From NCBI RefSeq assembly GCF_022968795.1, contig NZ_JALJRB010000001.1:248001-312000 (forward strand): DNA of 64,000 nt, written 5' to 3'. A program made the position numbers and the translations under genes. The notes beneath the pieces were generated by a model. The model had not been told where the DNA came from. It did no database searches and saw only the letters and a list, made by a program, of their open reading frames with translations. Positions 26,182-34,437 of the stretch are shown in pieces (positions within the stretch are counted from its first letter, which is position 1; every line of letters begins with the position of its first letter). Origin of the DNA: Desulfatitalea alkaliphila. GTDB lineage: Bacteria > Desulfobacterota > Desulfobacteria > Desulfobacterales > Desulfosarcinaceae.

Positions 26182-27195
26182 TCAAATCTTGCCGACACCG
26201 GCGCCGTTGCGGACCATGGAAGGAATGTCGCGGGGATTGTCCACCGAATAGGCATAGGGAAAACTGGCCACCGTGCCGCGGGTCTGGGGCGAACTGCCGC
26301 AGTTATCGAAAACATTGTTGCGTTGCACGAGATTGCCGGGGTCCGAGCTGGCATAGCCCACCAGGCAAGGATCCTTCACCCGCAGAAAATAGTTGCCTTC
26401 CACCATCACCGCGGCATCCATGGTGGAGGCGATGCCGTAATCGTTGCCCACGTAGTAGTTGTTGAACACGTGCACATGCCCGAAGCGCACCCGGGGGTGA
26501 CGGGAGCCGGTGCCGTCGAACCAGTTGTGATGGTAGGTGACCTTCAGGTGGCCGCGGTCGGCGGTATGGCTGTCGCTGTGCCCCAAAAGACAGGTTTTGC
26601 CATGATTGTAGAAACGGTTCCAGGAAACGGTGATGTAGGAGGACTCCCTTTTGATATCGACCAACCCGTCGTAGCCGTTGGTGAAATCGCAATGGTCGAT
26701 CCAGATGTGATGGGATCTTTCCTGGATGTTGATCGAATCGTCATCGGCATTGGTGAAACGGATGTTGCGGATGATGACATTGCTTACGCCGGACAGGTTC
26801 AATCCGCCACCGGAGATGACGGCGTTGTTGCCCAGGCCGATGATGGTTTTGTTCGATGCCACCCGATGCATCCCCGAATCGATGCGAATGGTACCGGACA
26901 CTTGAATGACGTAGGCACCCGAGCGGTTGATGTAATCCCGCAAAGCGGATGCACTGGTGACCGTGACCAAGGTGCCGCCGGCGCCGCCGGTGGTGGTGTT
27001 CAGCCCATTGGCGGAAACGGCGGCGAAACCGATCGGACCGCCGGCGGGTCCCGGACCCGGTTGGGAAGGCTCATCGCAACCGCTGCCCGTGTCGGGCTCC
27101 GGGGTCGTCGAAGGCACGCAGCCATAGGACAGCATGAAGGCCATCATCACCGCAAAAAAGAGGGCCGGCCAACTCCTGAAAATACGACGTCTCAT
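26182..27195 (-). CDS. Pectate lyase (PL1 family) lipoprotein
   Basis: 337 residues from the ATG at 27195, with AAGGAGG just upstream. A signal peptide ends in a lipobox (MLSYGC), followed by a Pro/Gly linker. The parallel beta-helix domain has the pectate lyase signatures: NKTIIGLGNNAVISGGG, NVIIRNIRF, HHIWIDHCDF (vWiDH), GLVDIKRESSYITVSWN and SRHPRVRFGHVHVFNNYYVG with the catalytic Arg. It cleaves polygalacturonate by beta-elimination, Ca-dependent in known members. A surface-exposed plant-polymer lyase is unexpected among these neighbours; it stands alone and suggests acquired scavenging ability. Confidence 0.9.
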   Translation of the reverse strand: MRRRIFRSWPALFFAVMMAFMLSYGCVPSTTPEPDTGSGCDEPSQPGPGPAGGPIGFAAVSANGLNTTTGGAGGTLVTVTSASALRDYINRSGAYVIQVSGTIRIDSGMHRVASNKTIIGLGNNAVISGGGLNLSGVSNVIIRNIRFTNADDDSINIQERSHHIWIDHCDFTNGYDGLVDIKRESSYITVSWNRFYNHGKTCLLGHSDSHTADRGHLKVTYHHNWFDGTGSRHPRVRFGHVHVFNNYYVGNDYGIASTMDAAVMVEGNYFLRVKDPCLVGYASSDPGNLVQRNNVFDNCGSSPQTRGTVASFPYAYSVDNPRDIPSMVRNGAGVGKI

Positions 27196-27781
27196 CACTT
27201 CCTCCTTGTCTATGTTTGAATTCGTCTGATTTATAATGCGTTGCATCAATTACCGCCATTCACACATGCACATCGGCTTGGATCGGATGGCGCCGTTGCC
27301 GAATGCGTGTCGGTCCGGAAACGGCCGCATGCGGTTCAGGTCCCGGTCGCAGCCGCGAAGCGATGCCACAGCCGCCGTACGGCGGAGTGGCAGTCAGCAT
27401 TTGCAAATGAGAAGGAAAGCAGCGATGGGCCGCAAGATGCCGGTTCCGGTTGGGAGCCAGATTAGACGAAACCGAGGGGGGCGGCAATCGGGGAAACCCT
27501 GAATGTAAGGCCTGAAAACCCCACAAATGTATTGCTATTTCCGGTTATGCACAAAGCCTAAATAGAATCAGAAGCAGGCTTACGCCCCATCGGGATCGAA
27601 ATCGGTTCGGTTGCGTTTTGCGCTGCGGCGCGCCTCGATTTCGATTACCAATGGGGCACGCCCCAACTTGGGCTTTGTGGACAACCGCCTTGCTTATCGC
27701 ACAGCCCACGCCGCCATGGGCAAGGCGTGCGCTGCGGTTGCATGCCACCACTAACGGTCGCTTGGATCAGCCCGCGACCGC
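27196..27781. other. Intergenic region with one hairpin repeat element
   Basis: Between the pectate lyase and iorB genes. The only clear structure is the repeat at 27550-27679. The stretch 27240-27500 shows no coding signal on either strand that I trust. Confidence 0.6.
27550..27679. repeat. Palindromic hairpin repeat element (130 bp), best-preserved copy
   Basis: Starts CACAAAGCC and ends GGCTTTGTG. Inside, CCCCATCGGGATCGAAATCG pairs with CGATTTCGATTACCAATGGGG. The same ends and inner words occur at 58481-58617. No coding frame is shared, so it is a non-coding, possibly mobile hairpin. Confidence 0.7.
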
Positions 27782-28420
27782 TTAAAGCGACCCGTTGACC
27801 AGCAACCGGCCTTTGTCGAAGGCCTCCAGGTTGGGCGCCATTTTGTCGCCGGGCATCATACGGTGCATGACCCTTTTGAAACCGCCGCGGTCCAGAGGCA
27901 GCACGCCGGTGGCCGCCAAGGCGCCCATCAGCAAAATGTTGCCAAAAATGGGATTGCCCATGGCCAGGGCGGCCTCGGTGGCATTGACGAACCAAACCTT
28001 GCGGCTGAGGGCACGGATCCACTGTTTGAGTTCTTCCGGCTCGGGATAGCGCGCTTCGCCGCTGATCACGCCGATGGCGTGGATCGGCCGCATGTTGCAC
28101 AACACACACACTTCGGGATTGCCGTAGTCCTTTAGTACTCGCAACGCCTCGGTGGGTTCCAGGGATATGACCAAGTGGGCTTGCCCTCGGGGGATTTGGG
28201 GCGCCAGATGGGACTTGGCGGAGACACGCAGGTGGCTCATCACCGATCCACCGCGCTGGGAAGCGCCGAAGGTTTCGCCGATGGTGACATGCAGATCGTC
28301 GGCCAACAACATGTTGCCCAACACGCGGGAAGCCAGCACATTGCCCTGGCCGCCCACACCGGTGATGATGATGTTGTATGGATCCGCCGGCATGGCGGTC
28401 TTTCCGTGATCAAGGCTCAT
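27782..28420 (-). CDS. iorB: Indolepyruvate:ferredoxin oxidoreductase, beta subunit
   Basis: 212 residues from the ATG at 28420, which overlaps the iorA stop (ATGA) and has GGAGG upstream. It belongs to the gamma domain of 2-oxoacid:acceptor oxidoreductases: IIITGVGGQGNVLASRVLGN, TIGETFGASQRGGSVMSHLR and NPIFGNILLMGALAATGVLP. With IorA it oxidatively decarboxylates aryl pyruvates to aryl-acetyl-CoA with ferredoxin reduction, the usual route for aromatic amino acid catabolism in anaerobes. Confidence 0.94.
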   Translation of the reverse strand: MSLDHGKTAMPADPYNIIITGVGGQGNVLASRVLGNMLLADDLHVTIGETFGASQRGGSVMSHLRVSAKSHLAPQIPRGQAHLVISLEPTEALRVLKDYGNPEVCVLCNMRPIHAIGVISGEARYPEPEELKQWIRALSRKVWFVNATEAALAMGNPIFGNILLMGALAATGVLPLDRGGFKRVMHRMMPGDKMAPNLEAFDKGRLLVNGSL

Positions 28421-30354
28421 GCCACCGCCTCCTTTTGGATGGCCCCCACGGGGCAGATGGATGCACACACCCCGCACCCGGCACAAATAACCTCGTCGAT
28501 GCGCGTCGCCTTCGCGGCCGCATCCCAGATCAGGCCCGGACACTTGAACACCCGCGTGCACAACCGATTGCATCCGCACTGCTCACCGCGGCAGCGGTCG
28601 GCATCGATGGTCATCCGGTATTGCTTCTTGCCTTTCTTTTCAGGACTCAGGGCACAGATCTGTTTGAGCACCAACACCTTGGGGCCGCCCGCCGATGCCA
28701 TCAGGTCCAAAAGCGTTTGCTGCGTCAGCGCCAAATCGAAGGGATCGCACTGGGTCACCTCGGCGCCCATTGCCTCGCATATCCGTACGATATCAAGGGC
28801 TTGAACCGATTTTCCGGCGGCATCCACCGCCAATCCGGGATGGGGCTGGAACCCGGTCATGGCCGTGCCGCTGTTGTCCAGCACCACCAGCGTAATGGGG
28901 GCGCGGTGATGGACCGCATTGGCCAGTGCCGGCATGACCGCGTGAAAAAAGGTGGAATCGCCGCTGACGGCCAGCACCGGCTGGTGCATGTCGAACTTGT
29001 TGAGCATGCCGAAACCGGACGCCAGACCGGTACCCGAACCCATGGCGTGCAAGGTGCTGAGGCTGTTGAAGCCCGTGGGCAACATGGCCAGAGAGTAACA
29101 GCCGATGTCGCCGCAGACGAACCCCTGCCGATCATCCATCTGCAAGGCGGAACGAATGGACCAGAAGGAGGCGCGGTGGGGACATCCCGGGCAGAAGGTC
29201 CAATCCCTGGGCGGCGCACCGAAAAAGGCCGACTCGAGGGCTTTTTCGGCGTAGTCCGCCGGCATGGCGGCATGGGAGATGCCGAGCACCTTGGTCAGGG
29301 CTTCGATGACGCGATCCGGATTCATCTCCCCGGTCGCGGGCAAGGTGCCGTCCCGTTTGCCGTAAAAGGTTTTGATCCCGACGGCGGCGGCCCGTTCCGC
29401 GGCCACCAGCTTGACGTTCTCCTCCAAAAAGGGGATCACCTCTTCCACCACCAAGACGGTATCGCTCAACCGCAGATATTTTTCCAGCAGCATGGACGGC
29501 AGGGGCCAGGTGGTGCCCAGCTTGAGCACCCCCACGCGCTCCGCGACACCCAGCACCCGGATTGCCTCGAGGCTGTATAGAAAGCAGGCGCTGCAGGTGA
29601 TCAGCAACACTTCGGGCCGCTGGGGGCCGGAATAGGTGTTGAAAGGCGCGCTTTCGAACTGTTCGGCCGCCTGCCGGATGCGTTCCTGCTGCAATCCGTG
29701 CTTGTAATCCACCGGCGAACTGAGCATGGGCCCTTCCATCAAATCGAGAATGAAGCCATCGTGTTTGAAAAAGGCCTGCGGTGCCGATGCGGGCAGCGCC
29801 CCCAGGACAACATCCCCGGAAGCGTGGGAAAGCCGGGTCACGCTGCGCACCATCACCAGGGTGCGCAACTGCTCGGAGAGCGCAAAGGCATAGGGGATCA
29901 TGTCCTTGGCCTCCTGAAAGTCGGCCGGCTCCAGCAAGGGTATTTCAATCATACGGGCGAAGTGGCGCGACTCCCCTTCGTTGACGCTGGACAACGCCCC
30001 CGGATCGTCGCAAGGCACCAGCACCAAACCGCCCCGGGTCCCCGACCCGGCCAAATGGAGCAGGAAATCCGAGGCCACGTTCACCCCGTTCTGCTTCATC
30101 ACGCACAAGGCGCGCAGCCCGGCGAAGGAGGCCGCGGCGGCCACCTCCAGCGCCACCTTCTCGTTGACCGACCACTCCACGTAAAGACGCCGTTGCTCGG
30201 CCACCCGGGCCAGGTTCTCAATGATTTCGGACGATGGCGTGCCCGGGTAACCGGCAGCCACGCGGATCCCCGCTTCCAACGCGCCCCGCGCGATGGCCTC
30301 GTTGCCCATGAGCAGGCGTCGGTCCCCTGCCCGGCCTTCAATCAAATGCGACAT
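28417..30354 (-). CDS. iorA: Indolepyruvate:ferredoxin oxidoreductase, alpha subunit
   Basis: 645 residues from the ATG at 30354 with AGGAGG upstream. N-terminal pyrimidine-binding domain (AAGYPGTPSSEIIE, SVNEKVALEVAAAASFAGL), TPP-binding domain (DIGCYSLAMLPTGFN, VSGDSTFFHAVMPALANAVH, LVVLDNSGTAMTGFQPHPG), and two C-terminal 4Fe-4S motifs (CGCNRLCTRVFKCPG and CAGCGVCASICPVGAI). It is the catalytic subunit; its partner IorB is encoded next. A TetR gene is divergent upstream and may regulate it. Confidence 0.95.
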   Translation of the reverse strand: MSHLIEGRAGDRRLLMGNEAIARGALEAGIRVAAGYPGTPSSEIIENLARVAEQRRLYVEWSVNEKVALEVAAAASFAGLRALCVMKQNGVNVASDFLLHLAGSGTRGGLVLVPCDDPGALSSVNEGESRHFARMIEIPLLEPADFQEAKDMIPYAFALSEQLRTLVMVRSVTRLSHASGDVVLGALPASAPQAFFKHDGFILDLMEGPMLSSPVDYKHGLQQERIRQAAEQFESAPFNTYSGPQRPEVLLITCSACFLYSLEAIRVLGVAERVGVLKLGTTWPLPSMLLEKYLRLSDTVLVVEEVIPFLEENVKLVAAERAAAVGIKTFYGKRDGTLPATGEMNPDRVIEALTKVLGISHAAMPADYAEKALESAFFGAPPRDWTFCPGCPHRASFWSIRSALQMDDRQGFVCGDIGCYSLAMLPTGFNSLSTLHAMGSGTGLASGFGMLNKFDMHQPVLAVSGDSTFFHAVMPALANAVHHRAPITLVVLDNSGTAMTGFQPHPGLAVDAAGKSVQALDIVRICEAMGAEVTQCDPFDLALTQQTLLDLMASAGGPKVLVLKQICALSPEKKGKKQYRMTIDADRCRGEQCGCNRLCTRVFKCPGLIWDAAAKATRIDEVICAGCGVCASICPVGAIQKEAVA

Positions 30355-30862
30355 CGCTCCTCCTGCGCTGTTTTTGGATTGCCCCGGGGTGATCGGGTGC
30401 ATGGTGCGCCACGCCGGCGGCCCCGATGACGGCACGGGACCCGTTCGCGCACACCGCCGCCCCTTCCTCTTGTGTATATCCAGCCACCGATGGAACACAA
30501 GGCCTAATGGCGCGCGCAACCATCCGCCCCGTTGTACCTATCCCCGGTTCAAGCCGTTTTGCCCGAATCCGTGCGCCTGAAACGGAAATGGTATTTTTCG
30601 TGAGCCCGGGGGTCCCATCCGCCGGCCGTGAAGGGATTGGAGAAAATAGGCTTTTGGTGGGGGATAATTGGGAAATGTCCCATTGCCGGTCCCTGCGGCC
30701 GCTCCTAAAATGTGGACAGCTCGGCCTTCTGAATTTGCCGGTTGACGGTTGCCACCAAACGATTGTATTGCATCCGCGCTGATTCCACCATTGACACCCA
30801 ACCCACCACTTGAAAGGGTTCCCACTTCGGCATCCATTCGAACCAAAGGCAGGTGATGCACC
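30355..30862. other. Divergent intergenic region iorA / tetR
   Basis: About 500 nt between the two divergent starts, so promoters for both should be here. I see no clean palindromic operator, riboswitch or small gene. Open frames in it have no coding character. Confidence 0.5.
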
Positions 30863-31537
30863 GTGCAACCCCACTCCCCAAAAAAACCAACGCCGCTGAC
30901 CGTCGCTTTGAGCGCTCCCCAACGTCCTCCTGCAACCCCCTTGTCGGTCTTTGAACTGGCCCGCGGCTGGTACCAGGACGGCAGGTCCCTGTGCATGGGC
31001 GAGATTGCAAAGGCCGCCGGCATCAGCCGAGGCACCTTGCAACGCTGGGTGGGCAGCAAGGAGAACCTGTTGAACGAAATCCTCTGGTGCTTGGCCAAGC
31101 CTCTTTTCGAACAGGCGGTACGGGAAACGCCGGGCAACGGCGTTGACCATGTTGTCGGGGTTCACCGCCACTTCATGTCCGCACTGCTGGCATCGGTCAC
31201 ACTGAACCAATTCATCTGCAACGAGCCCAACTACGCACTTCGACTACTGACCAACACCGACAGTCCGGTCAGCCGGCGCCTGATGCGCCTGTTTGCGGCC
31301 CACCTGGAAGAACAGGTGGCCCGCGGCCACCTTCTAACGGAGGTACCGGCCGAACAAATCGCCCGATTCATGTTGCCTGTCAATCAGGCGATCCTGATCA
31401 ACGGCCATTTCAGCGGGCGCATGGCGGCTCTGGATCGAGCGCTGGCCCTCGTCCGCATTCTGCTGGCATCCAGCCACTTGCCCGAAGTGCAAACCGCCCT
31501 GGCGCAAACCGCTCCAACGGTCGAAACAATCGAATAG
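30863..31537 (+). CDS. TetR-family regulator with QsdR-like C-terminal domain
   Basis: 224 residues. The HTH lies at about 45-75 (GEIAKAAGISRGTLQRWVGS), with an unusual RWVGSKENLL in place of the common YxYFxxKE motif. The rest is the helical ligand domain (FEQAVRETPGNGVDHVVGVH, NQFICNEPNYALRLLTNTDS). It is strikingly similar to the regulator at 62135-62776 and resembles the QsdR group of TetR proteins. It is divergent from iorAB, which is a natural target. The ligand is unknown. Confidence 0.85.
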   Translation: MQPHSPKKPTPLTVALSAPQRPPATPLSVFELARGWYQDGRSLCMGEIAKAAGISRGTLQRWVGSKENLLNEILWCLAKPLFEQAVRETPGNGVDHVVGVHRHFMSALLASVTLNQFICNEPNYALRLLTNTDSPVSRRLMRLFAAHLEEQVARGHLLTEVPAEQIARFMLPVNQAILINGHFSGRMAALDRALALVRILLASSHLPEVQTALAQTAPTVETIE

Positions 31538-31654
31538 GGTTTTCCCTACCGAAATACAGGCGATTCCTACTTGTACACCGCTGCAGCATCCTTCTATACT
31601 GCAGCAGCAGTTCCGAACGCGAAAGCGTTTTACAGACGGCGCGAAAAATGCCAC

Positions 31655-31683
31655 AAGCCCTTTCAACGCGGAAGGGCTTTTTG
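31655..31683 (+). terminator. Rho-independent terminator after the TetR gene
   Basis: AAGCCCTT (31655-31662) pairs with AAGGGCTT (31672-31679), then TTTTT. It lies 118 nt past the tetR stop and 47 nt before the Lgt-CPBP start. Confidence 0.75.
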
Positions 31684-31729
31684 CTTGGCCGCCGACAACC
31701 GATCTGGAACACAACCCTGCAGGCCGGAT

Positions 31730-33211
31730 ATGTTCAAATACTTAGGATGGATAGCACAGAATCCCATCTTTCACACTGTCGGCGAGGTGATTTACTACGG
31801 CACCATCATCGGCGTCATCGTCGCCTTTCTGGTTTTGGCGGCACGGCGCTGGATCGCCTTGGGCTATGACCGCAAACGCGTCTTGCTGCTGGCCGGTTTG
31901 CTCGTCGTTCTGTCCTACCCCCTGGGCCACCTGGGTTCCAGAGGCGCCAGCATGTTCTACCGTCCGTTCGAGCAGTGGAGTTTCTCTTTCCTGCTGGAAC
32001 AGATGCTGCACGGATCATCCCACACCTTTCACGCCAGCCTTATTTTACCGACCTTGTTCGGCGCACTTTTGTGCTACCTGCTGCGATTCAAATTTTTGGA
32101 AATCTTCGACACCCTCTACCTATACGTGCCCCTGGCCCATGCCTTCGGCCGTCTTTCCTGCCTGATCGTGGGATGTTGCTGGGGTCGCTATGTCCACCTG
32201 AACCTTTTCGGACTGCACCTGGGATTTCAAAACCCGATCCCCCTCTACGCCATCGGGGCCAACGTGGCCATTTTCCTGCTGCTGCGCCGGATTTACACAC
32301 GGGTGTACGCCGACCCCTGGACACGGGAGCGGTACCGTGGCGCCTTGCTGGCCGCTTACCTTTTGCTTTATCCGCCGGTACGCATCGTTTTCGAGGTATT
32401 CCGCACCGAACGGCGGATTTTCTATGGATTAACCCATGCCCAGGTGGCCATGGGCCTTTTCCTGCTGCTCGGCCTGGTGCTATTTGTGGTGATTCGGCTG
32501 CGCCGGCGCCGTTTGTCCCAGGACGCGGCGGCAGCGGCTCCCGAACCGGCCGCCCAAGCGGCCGCCGACACCCTGCATCGCTATTTTTCCATGATCGGCC
32601 TTCTGAGCATTTTGATCCTGAGCAGTTTTTTCATCCACTATTTCACGCGAGAAATCCGTGTCTGGCCGTGGCCCATCCAACCAGTGACGTCCCTGGCCGA
32701 CGCCTACAGCCGCATCTGGCATTATCTGCCCATGGTAATGATTCCCGCCGGCTGCCTGCTGTGGATGCGCCGATCCGGCATGGAGATATGGCCCTGGTTC
32801 AAATGGAACCGGTTTTCATATACCTTTTTCATCGCCTTGGCGATGAGTCTCTACCACTGCATCGATTTACTGGTCCTTCGACAAGCACCATTGCGCGGCG
32901 TCGCTTTTTGGCCCCCCGTCTTGATTTTAAGTGCCATGAACGCCGTAACCGAAGAGATCATGTACCGCTTGGCCTTGTACCGCATGCTCCGGCGCGTCGA
33001 TTTCACACCATGGGTCGCCAACGTGGTGCAGGCCTTGGTTTACTCGCTGATCCATTTCATGATCGCCGGGGCCTGGCTGGGCATTTTCTCGCTCATTTAC
33101 GGGCTGGTTCTGGGTGTGATCGTGCAACGCAGCAAGAGTATCACACCCGCCATTATAGTGCATTTCATCGTCGACCTGGGGGCCATCGGGTATCCGCTGC
33201 TCCGGTTCTAA
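31730..33211 (+). CDS. Fusion of Lgt-like prolipoprotein diacylglyceryl transferase and CPBP-type intramembrane protease
   Basis: 493 residues from the ATG at 31730; the ribosome site is weak and the frame opens earlier. Residues 1-255 are Lgt-like: FHASL (100-104) in the place of the usual FHGG segment, LAHAFGRLSCLIVGCCWGR (135-153) with the conserved GR and CC, PIPLY and a C-terminal VRIVFEVFRTERR then GLTHAQ. An Ala-rich linker (265-282) follows. Residues 286-493 are CPBP (ABI/Rce1-like): the metalloprotease motif EE at 408-409 with R413, His442 in SLIHF, and H478/D482 in HFIVD. About 14 membrane segments. Lgt adds diacylglycerol to lipoprotein Cys; CPBP proteins cleave within or near membranes. 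The fusion may couple lipid transfer and processing (inference). Confidence 0.85.
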   Translation: MFKYLGWIAQNPIFHTVGEVIYYGTIIGVIVAFLVLAARRWIALGYDRKRVLLLAGLLVVLSYPLGHLGSRGASMFYRPFEQWSFSFLLEQMLHGSSHTFHASLILPTLFGALLCYLLRFKFLEIFDTLYLYVPLAHAFGRLSCLIVGCCWGRYVHLNLFGLHLGFQNPIPLYAIGANVAIFLLLRRIYTRVYADPWTRERYRGALLAAYLLLYPPVRIVFEVFRTERRIFYGLTHAQVAMGLFLLLGLVLFVVIRLRRRRLSQDAAAAAPEPAAQAAADTLHRYFSMIGLLSILILSSFFIHYFTREIRVWPWPIQPVTSLADAYSRIWHYLPMVMIPAGCLLWMRRSGMEIWPWFKWNRFSYTFFIALAMSLYHCIDLLVLRQAPLRGVAFWPPVLILSAMNAVTEEIMYRLALYRMLRRVDFTPWVANVVQALVYSLIHFMIAGAWLGIFSLIYGLVLGVIVQRSKSITPAIIVHFIVDLGAIGYPLLRF

Positions 33212-33272
33212 GGGCTGCGGCAAGATCAATTCCTATTGCATTGATATGCCTTACTGAATAAAGGGAAACCCC

Positions 33273-33875
33273 ATGTCGTCACTGCTGCTGAGTCTGTGGA
33301 TCAAACTCTTCTTCGTTTTGACCCCGTTCTTCGCCCTGACCATGTTCCTGACCCTGACCGAAGGGTACGATGCACCCGAGCGCCGCAAGCTGGCGTTGAA
33401 GGTGGCGCTGGTGACGGCGGCGGTCTGCCTGGTGCTCTTCTTCGCCGGTCGCCAGATCTTCGCCCTGTTCGGCATCACTCTGGACGCCTTTCGCATCGGC
33501 GCAGGGGTGTTGCTGCTGCTGTCGGGCATCTCCCTGGTGCATGGCCGGGCGACAGCGGCGGCGGCCGGGGCCGCCGAAGGGGATGTGGCGGTGGTGCCCC
33601 TGGCCATCCCGATCATCGTGGGGCCGGCCACCACCGGCACCCTGCTGGTGTTGGGCGCCGAAATGGTTGGCCTGGCACAAAAGGCGGTCGGGGTCCTGGC
33701 CCTCCTGGCGGCGGTGGCCTGCATCGGCGGTGTGCTGTTGGCCGGCACTTATATCCAGCGGGCGCTGGGTATCCGCGGGATCGCTATCCTGAGCAAGTTG
33801 ACCGGCCTGATCCTGTCGGCCCTGGCGGCCCAGATGATCATGATGGGCGTTCAGGGATTTCTGGGAATTTCCTAA
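33273..33875 (+). CDS. MarC family integral membrane protein
   Basis: 200 residues with six hydrophobic segments. Family blocks include LTPFFALTMFLTLTEGYDAP, FRIGAGVLLLLSGISLVHG, VPLAIPIIVGPATTGTLLVL and LSALAAQMIMMGVQGFLG. The UPF0056/MarC family was once linked to multiple antibiotic resistance, but that role was not upheld and its function is unknown. The gene lies 61 nt after the fusion gene and may share its transcript. Confidence 0.9.
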   Translation: MSSLLLSLWIKLFFVLTPFFALTMFLTLTEGYDAPERRKLALKVALVTAAVCLVLFFAGRQIFALFGITLDAFRIGAGVLLLLSGISLVHGRATAAAAGAAEGDVAVVPLAIPIIVGPATTGTLLVLGAEMVGLAQKAVGVLALLAAVACIGGVLLAGTYIQRALGIRGIAILSKLTGLILSALAAQMIMMGVQGFLGIS

Positions 33876-33989
33876 AGCCGGATCGCCGGACGGCCGATAA
33901 GGGGACGGGTAAGCAAGACTTGTGGCGGGCGGCCGATTTTGTTTCCAGGCGGGCGCCCACGTGACGATGCAACGGAAAGGAAGGCACGC

Positions 33990-34376
33990 ATGTCCCTCAA
34001 TATATCGGTCAAACAGCAGGCCAAAAATGCCTGGGTGATCTCCTTGACAGGTTCCCTCAACACCGAGACGGCCCCGGCCTTCGGCGAGCGGTTGCAGCCC
34101 CTGCTCAACAACCCCGGCGGCACCCTGGCGCTGGACATGGCGGGGTTGGAATATATCAGCAGCGCCGGTTTGCGGGAGGTGTTCAAGGCCCAGAAAGCCC
34201 AGAAGGCGGTCAACGGCAAGCTGGTTTTCATGGGGCTCCAGCCCCAGATCCGCAAGGTGTTCGAAATTGTCAACGCCCTGCCCTCCATGCGCATCTTCAG
34301 CAGTCTCCAGGAGATGGATGACTACCTGGACAGCATGCAGAAGCAGGTGACCCACCCCGGCGATCCCAACGACTAA
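33990..34376 (+). CDS. STAS-domain anti-sigma factor antagonist
   Basis: 128 residues from the ATG at 33990 with AAAGGAAGG upstream. SpoIIAA/RsbV-like fold: VISLTGSLNTETAPAFGERL, then LALDMAGLEYISSAGLREVF, where the SSAG serine is the usual phosphorylation site, and KLVFMGLQPQIRKVFEIVNA. In partner switching the unphosphorylated form binds and inactivates an anti-sigma kinase. A degenerate kinase-like domain is encoded 61 nt downstream, which makes the pair plausible partners. Confidence 0.9.
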   Translation: MSLNISVKQQAKNAWVISLTGSLNTETAPAFGERLQPLLNNPGGTLALDMAGLEYISSAGLREVFKAQKAQKAVNGKLVFMGLQPQIRKVFEIVNALPSMRIFSSLQEMDDYLDSMQKQVTHPGDPND

Positions 34377-34437
34377 ATCTCCGGAAGGCGGCCATGCCGC
34401 CCCTTGCCACCCATTCCTTGTTAATACTGGAATCGCG

